57,206 nt of DNA, taken from NCBI GenBank assembly GCA_022447525.1, contig JAKVBA010000010.1, forward strand, positions 1 through 57,206, in the 5' to 3' direction. This DNA comes from Gammaproteobacteria bacterium. GTDB taxonomy: Bacteria > Pseudomonadota > Gammaproteobacteria > Arenicellales > Arenicellaceae. The notes below the pieces were generated by a model. It was not told the DNA's origin. It ran no database searches and saw only the letters and a program-made list of their open reading frames with translations. This document shows positions 9,075 through 18,787 of the stretch, piece by piece. The position numbers were made by a program, and so were the translations under genes. The number at the start of each line of letters is the position of its first letter. Position 1 is the first letter of the stretch.

Positions 9075-10592
9075 GTGCAGCAATTAACGGGCTTAGATGC
9101 TTCATTTCTATATTTGGAAACCCAAAACTCTCCCATGCATATAGGTGGACTGGCGATATATGATCCAAGTACCGCGCCAGGTGGAGCCGTTGGCTTCAAA
9201 CAAATCATGCAAAATGTTCTGAAGCGAGCATGCAAAGTTCCTGCTCTGAACAATGTCCTTCTTGAAGTGCCCATGAGACTAGATCATCCATATTGGAGAT
9301 CAAATGGTGAATTCGATCCCGAATTTCATATTCGCCATATCGCTCTCCCTAAACCGGGTGACTGGCGACAACTCTGCATACAAGCATCAAGGCTACACGC
9401 AAGACCACTTGATCGAGCCAGACCTTTGTGGGAAATGTACATCATTGAAGGCTTAGATAATGTTCAAGGTTACCCAAAAGGGTGTTTTGCGGTTCTCAGT
9501 AAAATGCATCACGCAGCAATTGATGGGGCATCTGGAATAGAGATAGCTTCGGCCATCCACGATTTAAGTCCAGAATATGACAAACCATCAACTCCAAACA
9601 ACATCCCCAAAGACCGTACTCCAGGCTATCTTGAACTAATTTGGCGCTCCCAACTTAATACTATCAAGACCCCCGCCAGAGTTTTCGAGGTAGCGAAAAA
9701 TACGGTACCCGGTCTCGCTAAAACCGTTGCCGGTCTTGCTCGAGGTAAACTGAAACGAGTCACCGATATACCTCGAACTAGGTTTAATACCAATGTTTCA
9801 GCTCATAGAGTTTTTGAAGCCGTTGAATTCCCGCTAGATACAATAAAGCAAATAAAAGACACACTGCCGGGCGTGACCGTAAATGATGTGGCCATCGCAA
9901 TATGTGGGGGCGCGCTTCGATTATATTTAGATAGCAAAGGAGAACTACCAAATCGATCACTGGCAGCAATGGCCCCAATTAATATCCGCACTGTTGATCA
10001 ACACGGTACCGCTGGCAATCAAGTTTCTCAAATGACGGTACGTATTAGAAGCGATGTTAAGGACCCGCTTGAGAGACTCATTGCTGTAAATGAGGGCACC
10101 TCCTCGGCAAAAGAACTCACCAACGCCGTTGGAGCAAAAACCATGACTGATTATACTCAGTTTATACCCAGCACACTCACTGCATCGGCCGCTAGACTGT
10201 ATAGTAAGCTTGGGATCTCGAACAGAATAAAACCGTCATATAACTGTGTAATCACCAATGTTCCGGGACCACAAATCCCTCTGTATTTCACCGGCGCAAA
10301 GATGCTGAGTAATTTTTCACTTGGACCTCCGATTGATGGCATGGGTCTCTTTCATGGTTTAGGAAGCTATTGCGGAAAATTTACTATTTCAGTATCAGCT
10401 TGTAGAGAAATGATGCCTGACCCTGCTTTCTATGCTGATTGCTTGAATACCTCATTCTTAGAATTGAGAGAGGCTGCTACGACACACGCTAACAAGACCA
10501 CAAAGAAAACTTCTAAAATAAAAGCAAAAGTCAGCAAAAAGAAGGCCAAGAAAAAAACCAAGAAAGTGACTAAAAAGAACGCCTCTACTTAA
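9075..10592 (+). CDS. Wax ester synthase / diacylglycerol acyltransferase (WS/DGAT family)
   Basis: Bifunctional acyltransferase that makes wax esters or triacylglycerols from acyl-CoA, building storage lipid at the inner membrane. From the GTG at 9075 the protein is 505 residues and opens with QQLTGLDASFLYLE, typical of the family. The catalytic motif HHAAIDG is at 145-151, preceded by the PLW motif at 117-119. Later family motifs are VNDVAIAICGGALRLYL, TNVPGP and the C-terminal SACREMMPDPAFYADCL. The last 35 residues are an extreme Lys/Thr-rich tail, not part of the fold. It heads a lipid group with the hydrolases at 10621 and 11596. Whether it prefers alcohol or diacylglycerol acceptors cannot be read from sequence. 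Confidence 0.93.
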   Translation: MQQLTGLDASFLYLETQNSPMHIGGLAIYDPSTAPGGAVGFKQIMQNVLKRACKVPALNNVLLEVPMRLDHPYWRSNGEFDPEFHIRHIALPKPGDWRQLCIQASRLHARPLDRARPLWEMYIIEGLDNVQGYPKGCFAVLSKMHHAAIDGASGIEIASAIHDLSPEYDKPSTPNNIPKDRTPGYLELIWRSQLNTIKTPARVFEVAKNTVPGLAKTVAGLARGKLKRVTDIPRTRFNTNVSAHRVFEAVEFPLDTIKQIKDTLPGVTVNDVAIAICGGALRLYLDSKGELPNRSLAAMAPINIRTVDQHGTAGNQVSQMTVRIRSDVKDPLERLIAVNEGTSSAKELTNAVGAKTMTDYTQFIPSTLTASAARLYSKLGISNRIKPSYNCVITNVPGPQIPLYFTGAKMLSNFSLGPPIDGMGLFHGLGSYCGKFTISVSACREMMPDPAFYADCLNTSFLELREAATTHANKTTKKTSKIKAKVSKKKAKKKTKKVTKKNAST

Positions 10593-10620
10593 AACAACTC
10601 TACAGGTTCAACAAACTACA

Positions 10621-11508
10621 ATGTCTGAAAAATATTTGATGGCAAATGGCCTGCGACTTTGTTACGAAGAATTTGGCTCACCATGCGATCCGACAATTAT
10701 CCTAATAATGGGCTTGGGGACTCAAATGACGTCATGGCCCGATACTTTTTGCGAGACGCTTGCGACTAACTCTTATCGAGTTATTCGATTCGATAATAGA
10801 GATATTGGCCTGTCGGAAAAAATCGACACCGATAAGGCGCCAAATTTACTCAGTTTGATGATCAGGAGTCGTCTTGGTCTACAAGTATCTGTACCTTATA
10901 CGCTAAGGGATATGGCGAGGGATACTATAGGACTTCTGGATGCATTGAGCATTGAACGAGCGCATTGGGTTGGGGCCTCGATGGGAGGTATGATTGCTCA
11001 GCTCCTAGCCGCTGAATACCCAAAGAGGACCTTGAGTTTGACGTCAATCATGTCAACCACTGGACGCCATGGTTTGCCACAAGCTCCACTTAGAGTTCTC
11101 CGTCAAATGTCGTCAAGGCCAAGCGCGCAAAATAAAGACGCCTACGTCAAACATGCGATGCAGACTTGGGCACTGATAGGTAGTCCGGACTACCCACCAG
11201 AACCTGATGAGTTGAGAGCTAGAATTTTAAAATCATTGAGTCGTTGTTATTATCCATCAGGCTACCGCAACCAGGCCGCAGCCATTATCGAATGCGGTGA
11301 CCGTCGCGGTGTATTGCATCGCATTACATGCCCAACGCTGGTTATACACGGCAAGGCTGACATACTTGTGCCGGTCGAGGGCGGCATCGAAACAGCGCAG
11401 AATATCAAAAATGCAAAATTGGAATTGATTCAAGGTATGGGGCACGATTTTCCAAAACAACTGGTACCGAAAATAGTCAAAATGATTATTAACCACATCG
11501 ACCAGTGA
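10621..11508 (+). CDS. Alpha/beta hydrolase (esterase/lipase-like)
   Basis: A 295-residue cytosolic alpha/beta-hydrolase with no signal peptide. The oxyanion region is ILIMGLGTQMTSW (about 27-39). The nucleophile elbow GASMGG places Ser120. The acid is likely Asp247 in IHGKADILVP and the base His275 in GMGHDFP, so the triad is complete. It starts 28 bases after the wax synthase stop on the same strand, so the two are probably cotranscribed, which suggests turnover of storage lipid or a related acyl ester. The family also contains epoxide hydrolases, haloperoxidase-like and aminopeptidase-like members, so the substrate is not assigned. Confidence 0.85.
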   Translation: MSEKYLMANGLRLCYEEFGSPCDPTIILIMGLGTQMTSWPDTFCETLATNSYRVIRFDNRDIGLSEKIDTDKAPNLLSLMIRSRLGLQVSVPYTLRDMARDTIGLLDALSIERAHWVGASMGGMIAQLLAAEYPKRTLSLTSIMSTTGRHGLPQAPLRVLRQMSSRPSAQNKDAYVKHAMQTWALIGSPDYPPEPDELRARILKSLSRCYYPSGYRNQAAAIIECGDRRGVLHRITCPTLVIHGKADILVPVEGGIETAQNIKNAKLELIQGMGHDFPKQLVPKIVKMIINHIDQ

Positions 11509-11595
11509 GCTCGGCACAAGGGCATAATCGCGTAAAGTTAAGCAAGACCAAGATAAGTAACTGGTTGGAGATTGATTTTCGACTCTGTGTCAAAT

Positions 11596-12414
11596 TCAAT
11601 CCAACGGTGATATTGAGGGCACTACATCTTCGAAGAGCTTACGATGTACCTTTTTGCTTGGCTTTTTATATACCAGACTCTTGAAACCATGATTATTGAA
11701 TCGTCTCCAGTTGTTTTCAGGCTGCGCCAACCTATCCGCAACAGCATACAGAGCAAGCGGATTCACTCCCATTCCTAGATGACTCGCCGGAACTTCAATA
11801 TTCTCCGTGAACTCGCCTCGAGCTTGTACAGAACCTTCCCAAGCAACGATTCCGTCTGACTTCGAATAAATAGATGTAGTTGGCACATCTGGCGGAGTAT
11901 TCAAACTTTGGTACCGGGTAATATCAATTTTAGAAGGCTCTCCGTTTAGTACTTTAAAAAGAGCATGCGCATGTGAGTGTCCCGTATTCCCGGATATTGG
12001 ACTACCTAAGGTCACAACACTTCTGATCTTGCCCTTACAGGCCTTTGCCACCTCTCTAGCGTAAATACCACCTAAACTCCAACCAACTAATGAGACCTTT
12101 TTACCTGTTGATTCATAAACTTCGTTTACTAACGCTATCATTTCTGATTCTAAAGCATTACTAAAGAGCAGGTTTGTCCCCAACCCCCAACCATGGGTAT
12201 CGTAACCCAACTCTTGCAACAGACCTCTTATAGGCCGAGTAGCTCGGTCACTCGAGACAAAACCAGGAAAGACAACTACAGAATGCCCGTCCCCCTTAGG
12301 AAACTTACTCAACAACGGGCGCAATGCAAAAAAGCTTTGCCATTCGAATATCGCGCGCGGCTCCAACAATCTAAACAGACGAAACTGCGCCTGACGAAGC
12401 GTGCCTAAAGCCAT
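11596..12414 (-). CDS. Lipase-like alpha/beta hydrolase
   Basis: A 272-residue protein convergent to the previous hydrolase. The strand leading to the oxyanion hole reads VVVFPGFVSSDRATRPI (about 46-62). The nucleophile motif GWSLGG gives Ser113, followed by the PGAP1/triacylglycerol-lipase-like phrase RSVVTLGSPISG. Later Asp (YSKSDGIVAW) and His (PASHLGMGVNP) complete a plausible triad. There is no signal peptide or transmembrane helix. Its place next to a WS/DGAT gene suggests a role in wax ester or triacylglycerol mobilisation, but that is inference from context. It is divergent from map. Confidence 0.8.
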   Translation of the reverse strand: MALGTLRQAQFRLFRLLEPRAIFEWQSFFALRPLLSKFPKGDGHSVVVFPGFVSSDRATRPIRGLLQELGYDTHGWGLGTNLLFSNALESEMIALVNEVYESTGKKVSLVGWSLGGIYAREVAKACKGKIRSVVTLGSPISGNTGHSHAHALFKVLNGEPSKIDITRYQSLNTPPDVPTTSIYSKSDGIVAWEGSVQARGEFTENIEVPASHLGMGVNPLALYAVADRLAQPENNWRRFNNHGFKSLVYKKPSKKVHRKLFEDVVPSISPLD

Positions 12415-12556
12415 TTTTAACCCCTACAATCTAAAATAACTGCCGATACTCTAACCTGAGCAAAAAAAAATTTGAATGAAAAGTTAGTTATGTCACCGAA
12501 ATCATGATCATTTGTTACAATACTTCGCTGAAAGAAGATCAAATTTGCATATTCTA

Positions 12557-13327
12557 ATGACTGTTTCAATTAAGACACCCGAAGAAATCGAAAAAATGCG
12601 TATCGCGGGGCGGCTTGCTTCACAGGTTCTGGATATGATTGAAGAGCACGTTGTCGCTGGTGTCACCACAGACGAACTAAATACCATATGCCATGACTAT
12701 ATAGTCAATGTGCAAGGAGGGATTCCTGCTCCGCTCAATTATCGCGGATTTCCGAAATCCATATGCACCTCCGTTAATCATGTAATTTGCCACGGTATAC
12801 CTGGGCAAAAGAAGCTTAAAAAAGGCGACATTATCAATATCGACGTCACCGTAATTAAAGATGGCTATCATGGAGACAACAGCCGCATGTACTACGTTGG
12901 AAAACCGAGTATATTGGCTAAGCGACTCTCTGAGGTTGCCAAGGCAGCAATGTTGATTGGCATAGATATGGTCAAGCCCGGTATACGCCTCGGAGATATT
13001 GGCCATGCCATCCAGAAACACACTGAAAGTAATAATTTTTCAGTGGTGAGAGAATATTGCGGGCATGGAATTGGTAAAGTTTTTCACGAGGAACCGCAAG
13101 TGCTGCATTACGGTCGCCCAAACACAGGCATGGAACTGCTGGAGGGAATGACTTTCACGATCGAACCAATGATTAATGCGGGACGCAAAGAAACAAGGCT
13201 GCTATCAGACAATTGGACGGTAGTGACTCGGGATCATTCGCTATCTGCGCAATGGGAGCATACGATATTAGTCACCGCTGAAGGCTACGAAATTCTGACC
13301 AATTCAGAGGGTGCGGTTCACCCTTAA
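12557..13327 (+). CDS. map: Methionine aminopeptidase, type I
   Basis: Removes the initiator methionine from nascent proteins, a two-metal enzyme. I set the start at the ATG at 12557, giving MTVSIKTPEEIEKMRIAGRL, which aligns end to end with E. coli Map; the frame is open 15 codons further upstream without family similarity. The ribosome-binding site is weak. The metal and active-site signatures are visible: His in VICHGIP, Asp in NIDVTVIKDGYHGD, YCGHGIGKVFHEEP and FTIEPMINAG, then QWEHTILVT. The product is 256 residues. glnD follows 42 bases later, as in E. coli. Confidence 0.96.
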   Translation: MTVSIKTPEEIEKMRIAGRLASQVLDMIEEHVVAGVTTDELNTICHDYIVNVQGGIPAPLNYRGFPKSICTSVNHVICHGIPGQKKLKKGDIINIDVTVIKDGYHGDNSRMYYVGKPSILAKRLSEVAKAAMLIGIDMVKPGIRLGDIGHAIQKHTESNNFSVVREYCGHGIGKVFHEEPQVLHYGRPNTGMELLEGMTFTIEPMINAGRKETRLLSDNWTVVTRDHSLSAQWEHTILVTAEGYEILTNSEGAVHP

Positions 13328-13369
13328 TCATTCGCTTAAATAACATTTCTTCTGGGCATTTGATCAGCT

Positions 13370-16060
13370 ATGCATTTTGCCAAAAGCAAACTACTAAACC
13401 CTTCAATATTTAAAAAAGAGGTCTTAAGGGACTCAGATAAGGCACTACCTATAGCGCCTTTCAAGAACAAGATTAAAAGCGCCCTAGAACTGCTACAAAC
13501 GCATCAAAACGAAGGCGTGTCATCCGCCGAGCTAGTTAAGAAATACACCTGGATGATTGATGAGCTAATCACTATTATCTGGGATCACTTTAGTCCACTT
13601 GCTGAGGGCCTAGAATTAGAGCTGGTCGCTGTTGGCGGATATGGACGTCGAGAACTACATCCCAAGTCTGATGTTGATCTGCTAATACTCTTAGCCAATA
13701 CAGACTATGATCATGCTAAGGAGTTCGCAGAGCACTTTATTCGCTTCCTGTGGGATATTGGCCTTGAGATCGGTCACAGTGTCAGATCAGTAAAAGACTG
13801 CATCAAGGAAGCTCGCGGCGATATTACAATTATGACCAACCTGATCGAGGCAAGGCATCTGTGCGGCTCGAAAAGTAATTTTTCAACGCTAGATGCAAAA
13901 ATTCGTAGTGCTAGAACCTGGGCTCCAACAGTATTTTTCAATGGTAAGGTTGATGAGCAGCGAGCACGTCATAGACAGTATCAAGATACAGCATATTCAC
14001 TCGAGCCGAATTTGAAGGAAAGCCCTGGAGGTCTTCGCGACTTACAAACCATACTCTGGGTCTACAATCGTCATTACGGTGTTAGATCTTTTAAAGAGAT
14101 GAGTCAACAAGGTCTAATCAACGAAGCAGAATACAGAATACTCATTAGGGCACGCAACATTCTTTGGAAAATGCGGGTAGGCCTTCATCTGATCACTAAT
14201 AGACATGAAGATCGCCTATTGTTCGACACACAAAGACAACTCGCAACTGAATTCGGCTATCAAGATACTAAAGCTCATCTTGCAGTAGAGCAGTTAATGA
14301 AACGTTTTTATCGCACCGCAAAAGACGTGATTTATTTGAACGAGTTATTGATCGCTAATTATCGTATTTCGAATAGCAAACGTTTTAAACTCGCGGTTGG
14401 TCGCAATATCGATCAAAATTTTGTTCTTAGAAATAAACTGATCGAACAGCGAGATCCACAGCTTTTTAAAAAGCATCCTGAGCAAATGATCATGCTTTTT
14501 ACCCTAATGCAAGATCATAAGATCACAGGAATTCATCCCGATACTATACGAGCCATAAGAGCAAATCTTGATCAGATCAACACCAGCTTTAGGAATTCAG
14601 AGGAGCCTAAACGCCTGTTTTTAAAAATGTTTAAGCACGAAGGTATCGGTCTGACTAATGCCTTGGTAAGAATGAATGCATATGGCCTATTGGGTGCTTA
14701 CTTACCCACCTTTGGAGCTATTGTTGGACAGATGCAACATGACTTGTTCCATGTATATACTGTCGATGGCCACACCCTCAAGGTAATGGAAAATTTAACG
14801 AGGCTACGCAAATACCCTGATGAGTTCCCGGTAGCAAGCAAATTATTGGCCGGCCTTTACAAACCAGAACGTTTATTTCTGGGGGCCTTATTTCATGATA
14901 TTGCCAAAGGTCGCGGTGGGGATCACTCTGAGTTGGGTGAGCCAGATGCATACAATTTCTGCATAGATCATGGCATGAGCAATTATGATGCTCAACTGGT
15001 CGGATGGTTAGTTTTAAACCATTTGCGTATGTCGCACTTTTCTCAGCGACGGGACACATCGGATCCCGAAGTCATTAAAGAGTTTGCTGAAATAGTTGGG
15101 GATCAAGAGCATCTAGATAATCTTTATTTGCTTACTCTAGCCGATATACGAGGCACAAGCCCTAAAGTATGGAATGCCTGGAAGGGACAATTATTGCTGG
15201 ATTTGTACACCGCGACAAGAACTGTGTTGCGACAAGGAGTTGCTGAGCCAATCAACGCGGCAGAACACGTGCAGGAAGACAAGACCGCAGCAATTGAGCT
15301 CCTGCGCGAACAAATAAGTGAACAGCATATACAAGAAAAGCAACTACAACAATTTTGGGGGACGTTACCCAAAGACTATTTCATTCGTAACGAACCCTAT
15401 TACATTGCGTGGCATGCTGGTAGTTTATTAAAAACACCCGCGATCAATACTCCTCTTGTGTCAGTTAGATTTAGTGAGCGTTTACAAGCCAATATGTTTT
15501 TCATATTCGCGCCAGAAACTAATGATCTTCTTACCCAAGTAACTGGCGCATTTGATTCTCTTGAGTTGAATATTATCGAGGCACGACTACAACTTACCAA
15601 CAATGGATTTGCACTATACACGTTCAATGCTGTTGCGCCTGAAAACGAGGTTGCTACTCAAAAAGAGTACATGAAACATCTTGAAAGAAAACTGCAAGAG
15701 TTAATTCTTATACGCCATACTCTCAAACCTATATCCCGGAGTAATACATCAAGAGCCCTGAAGCATTTCCCTATTAAACCCCGAGTTAATTTTTTATTTC
15801 ACCATGTTAGCTACACTACCATGGAGGTCATCGCACAAGATCAACCTGGACTATTGCATAATGTAGCGCTCATATTGAGAGAACACAACATGATCTTGCT
15901 CAGCGCTCGAATCGCTACGTTTGGGGAGCGGGCGGAGGATATATTTTACATAAGGCATGGGGATCACACACCGGTTACTGACGAGAAATTATTAGAAAAG
16001 CTTGAACGTCAAATAGTTTCCTCGCTAGACAAGCGACCAGCCAAACAAAAATCGGCTTAA
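13370..16060 (+). CDS. glnD: Bifunctional PII uridylyltransferase / uridylyl-removing enzyme
   Basis: Senses glutamine and modifies PII proteins, setting nitrogen regulation. The 896-residue length matches E. coli GlnD. The nucleotidyltransferase motif GGYGRRELHPKSDVD is at 89-103, with catalytic Asp101 and Asp103. The central HD domain has LFHDIAKGRGGDHSELG near residue 507. Two C-terminal ACT domains begin near 703 (MFFIFAPETNDLLTQV) and 820 (MEVIAQDQPGLLHNVALIL). Both catalytic activities look intact. It stands between map and dapD. Confidence 0.97.
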   Translation: MHFAKSKLLNPSIFKKEVLRDSDKALPIAPFKNKIKSALELLQTHQNEGVSSAELVKKYTWMIDELITIIWDHFSPLAEGLELELVAVGGYGRRELHPKSDVDLLILLANTDYDHAKEFAEHFIRFLWDIGLEIGHSVRSVKDCIKEARGDITIMTNLIEARHLCGSKSNFSTLDAKIRSARTWAPTVFFNGKVDEQRARHRQYQDTAYSLEPNLKESPGGLRDLQTILWVYNRHYGVRSFKEMSQQGLINEAEYRILIRARNILWKMRVGLHLITNRHEDRLLFDTQRQLATEFGYQDTKAHLAVEQLMKRFYRTAKDVIYLNELLIANYRISNSKRFKLAVGRNIDQNFVLRNKLIEQRDPQLFKKHPEQMIMLFTLMQDHKITGIHPDTIRAIRANLDQINTSFRNSEEPKRLFLKMFKHEGIGLTNALVRMNAYGLLGAYLPTFGAIVGQMQHDLFHVYTVDGHTLKVMENLTRLRKYPDEFPVASKLLAGLYKPERLFLGALFHDIAKGRGGDHSELGEPDAYNFCIDHGMSNYDAQLVGWLVLNHLRMSHFSQRRDTSDPEVIKEFAEIVGDQEHLDNLYLLTLADIRGTSPKVWNAWKGQLLLDLYTATRTVLRQGVAEPINAAEHVQEDKTAAIELLREQISEQHIQEKQLQQFWGTLPKDYFIRNEPYYIAWHAGSLLKTPAINTPLVSVRFSERLQANMFFIFAPETNDLLTQVTGAFDSLELNIIEARLQLTNNGFALYTFNAVAPENEVATQKEYMKHLERKLQELILIRHTLKPISRSNTSRALKHFPIKPRVNFLFHHVSYTTMEVIAQDQPGLLHNVALILREHNMILLSARIATFGERAEDIFYIRHGDHTPVTDEKLLEKLERQIVSSLDKRPAKQKSA

Positions 16061-16207
16061 AGGCGTTAATTTGGAAGATATCTCGACAATTTCATGGCGC
16101 TCAACAACACATTATTGGATAATCTCGGACGCCAATAACAGGGTCATCAGGCCCAGTATTGGAATTAACAGTCAATCAAATTTGCCCCAAGATTTTTAGG
16201 AGCCACA

Positions 16208-17032
16208 ATGTCTGCGGAACTACAAGCTATCATCGAGGAAGCGTTCGAAAATCGCTCCCGTATCTCACCCTCAACGGTTGCACCCGAATTAAAAACATCG
16301 GTGGAGACAGCAATTGATTTACTAGATCGAGGAGCAGCAAGAGTAGCAGAAAAGATTGATGGAGAGTGGGTAGTAAACCAGTGGTTAAAGAAGGCTGTAC
16401 TATTGTCTTTTGCTATGCGTGACAATGAATTAATGGCGGGCGGCGAAACAAATTACTTCGATAAAGTGCCATCCAAATTCGCATCCTATGATAACGAGCG
16501 CTTCAAACAAGACGCTTTCAGAGTAGTTCCACCAGCGGCAGTTCGACAAGGCTCATTTATTGCGCCGGGAGTTGTATTAATGCCAAGTTATGTGAATATC
16601 GGTGCTTATGTCGATTCAGGCTCTATGGTGGATACCTGGGCAACTGTAGGTTCATGTGCTCAAATTGGTAAAAACGTGCATTTATCGGGTGGCGTAGGGA
16701 TTGGTGGAGTTTTAGAACCTCTGCAAGCTGGTCCTGTAATAATCGAAGATAACTGTTTTATCGGTGCCCGATCAGAAATTGTTGAAGGTGTAGTTGTAGA
16801 GGAAGGCTCCGTTATTTCAATGGGTGTATATATAGGTCAGAGCACCAAGATCTTAGATCGAGAGACGGGTGAAATTAGCTACGGACGAATTCCAGCAAGA
16901 TCTGTTGTCGTATCTGGCTCTCTGCCAAGCAAATGCGGCACGCACAGTTTGTACTGTGCAGTTATTGTTAAAAAGGTTGATGAAAAGACCCGCAGCAAAA
17001 CCGGCTTAAACGAACTACTAAGGGTCGACTAA
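16208..17032 (+). CDS. dapD: Tetrahydrodipicolinate N-succinyltransferase
   Basis: Transfers succinyl from succinyl-CoA to tetrahydrodipicolinate, in the succinylase branch of lysine and diaminopimelate synthesis. The 274 residues equal the E. coli enzyme. A left-handed beta-helix of hexapeptide repeats is clear from about 105 to 210 ([45 protein letters not shown]). The ATG at 16208 follows AGGAG at 16199-16203. Together with dapE 69 bases downstream it feeds peptidoglycan cross-linking. Confidence 0.97.
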   Translation: MSAELQAIIEEAFENRSRISPSTVAPELKTSVETAIDLLDRGAARVAEKIDGEWVVNQWLKKAVLLSFAMRDNELMAGGETNYFDKVPSKFASYDNERFKQDAFRVVPPAAVRQGSFIAPGVVLMPSYVNIGAYVDSGSMVDTWATVGSCAQIGKNVHLSGGVGIGGVLEPLQAGPVIIEDNCFIGARSEIVEGVVVEEGSVISMGVYIGQSTKILDRETGEISYGRIPARSVVVSGSLPSKCGTHSLYCAVIVKKVDEKTRSKTGLNELLRVD

Positions 17033-17101
17033 TTTCTGTATGTTAACTCTTTGACGAAAATGTTTTTATAAAACTAATTTTTCTTTGTTACAGCAAATAT
17101 T

Positions 17102-18247
17102 ATGTCAGACCTTACCTTAGAATTGACGAAACAGCTCATATCAGCACAATCGGTTACACCTGAAGACGCAGGCTGCCAGGAACTGATTGCCGAGCGTCTT
17201 CGAAAATACGGGTTTTCGATTGAGGAAATGAATTTCTCGGATGAGAACGGCAAGGTCAAAAACATTTGGGCGCGCCGCGGCACAACATCGCCTTGCTTTG
17301 CCTTTGCTGGTCATACTGATGTGGTTCCATCGGGTAAGCTAACCCATTGGGATACGAACCCATTCGAGCCAGTGATTAAAGATGGCATGCTTTATGGGCG
17401 CGGTGCAGCGGACATGAAGACGTCGTTAGCGGCCTTTGTCACCAGTATTGAGAGGTTTATTGAAAAGCATCCAGATCACAAAGGCTCAATTGCGCTGTTA
17501 ATTACCTCTGATGAAGAGGGACCAGCCACTTGTGGAACAGTAAAAGTTGTTGAAACGCTTGAAAAGCGTGGCGAAAAAATTGATTACTGTCTAGTTGGCG
17601 AGCCCAGCTCAACTAATCAAATGGGAGACATTATCAAAAACGGTCGCAGAGGCTCCGTAGGATGCGTTATGACGCTTTATGGAGTTCAAGGTCATGTTGC
17701 CTACCCCCATCTCGCTGATAACCCCATACATCACGCGAGCGATGTAATAACCGCGCTAAAAACAATAGAATGGGATCAGGGCAACGATTACTTCCCGCCA
17801 ACAACCTTTCAGATATCCAACATTAATGGTGGAACTGGCGCAACCAACGTCATTCCAGGAGACGTACAAATAGTATTTAACCTAAGACACTCAACAGAGA
17901 TTGATTACGACAGTATCGTCGCGAAGGTAAACTCGACTGTTGAAGCATTAGATATCAAATTCGACTGCAAATGGACTTTAAACGGCCTACCATTTTTAAC
18001 CGAAAAGGGACAATTAGTCGATGCATGCATAAAGGCAATCGAATCAGAACTTACAATTACGCCTGAACTCTCAACAAGCGGCGGGACATCAGACGGGCGA
18101 TTTATCGCTCCTACCGGTGCACAAGTCGTGGAACTAGGACCGGTAAACGCAACCATCCACAAGGTAAACGAGTGCGTAGATGCAAGTGTGCCCAACTTGC
18201 TCTCAAAAGTTTACCAAAGCGTCTTAGAGAATCTGTTACGGCCTTAG
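17102..18247 (+). CDS. dapE: Succinyl-diaminopimelate desuccinylase
   Basis: Zinc hydrolase that removes succinate from N-succinyl-LL-diaminopimelate. The 381-residue M20-family protein has His71 and Asp73 in [11 protein letters not shown], Asp104 in [10 protein letters not shown], the catalytic Glu138 and metal-binding Glu139 in SDEEGPA, and a C-terminal His in NATIHKVNE. The dimerisation (lid) domain lies between about 180 and 295. It lies directly after dapD, so the two desuccinylation-branch enzymes are paired here. No downstream gene on this strand lies within 500 bases, so it likely ends the transcript. Confidence 0.97.
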   Translation: MSDLTLELTKQLISAQSVTPEDAGCQELIAERLRKYGFSIEEMNFSDENGKVKNIWARRGTTSPCFAFAGHTDVVPSGKLTHWDTNPFEPVIKDGMLYGRGAADMKTSLAAFVTSIERFIEKHPDHKGSIALLITSDEEGPATCGTVKVVETLEKRGEKIDYCLVGEPSSTNQMGDIIKNGRRGSVGCVMTLYGVQGHVAYPHLADNPIHHASDVITALKTIEWDQGNDYFPPTTFQISNINGGTGATNVIPGDVQIVFNLRHSTEIDYDSIVAKVNSTVEALDIKFDCKWTLNGLPFLTEKGQLVDACIKAIESELTITPELSTSGGTSDGRFIAPTGAQVVELGPVNATIHKVNECVDASVPNLLSKVYQSVLENLLRP

Positions 18248-18787
18248 GCTATTTAGTCGTCACATCGCGCAACCTTAGATCGAACGATCAGTAATCCGTT
18301 TTTTTGAAGCGATAAATAACAAACAAATTAAAAGAGTTGGATGACTTTGTTGTTTAGATTAACAACTGCTTCCTTTACACATGCCTTAATATCAGAACCA
18401 GCATAGGTAAATAAATTGGCCGATCAAGTTCACCTGCATCATCGGCTGCTTTAATACGCTCTCCTTAAAATACACAATCTGCCCGAGAAGTTGGTTATAG
18501 ATGAACCATATTGACAAACCACGGAGTCAATACTATTTTCTGACAAGTTGAGTTTTGACTCTAAACTAAAACATCTCTGATGTTGCTGAGGCGGCACTGA
18601 CAAGGCATCTACACTCTAGAGCGGGAAGAATCCACACCTGTTAATTATGTTACTTTAGCCTGCTTAGCTGTCCTGCTCACGCTTAAATCTGACCACAATA
18701 TTCCGAAAAATTACTAATTTTGGCTCGTGCTTGACCTGCTTTTGCTACAGCACTATCCATAAACATAAAACACACTAAGATCCAAAC
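18248..18787. other. Intergenic region with no recognisable gene
   Basis: 540 bases with no convincing coding frame on either strand. The only structure noted is a 7-bp inverted repeat GAGTCAA/TTGACTC (18524-18561, 24-base loop) and a T-run at 18300-18306 after a very short GATC hairpin. Neither is strong enough to call a terminator or operator. Confidence 0.5.

Noticed and set aside
18295-18306. Terminator after dapE
   Set aside because: The T-run is present, but the only hairpin before it has a 4-bp stem.
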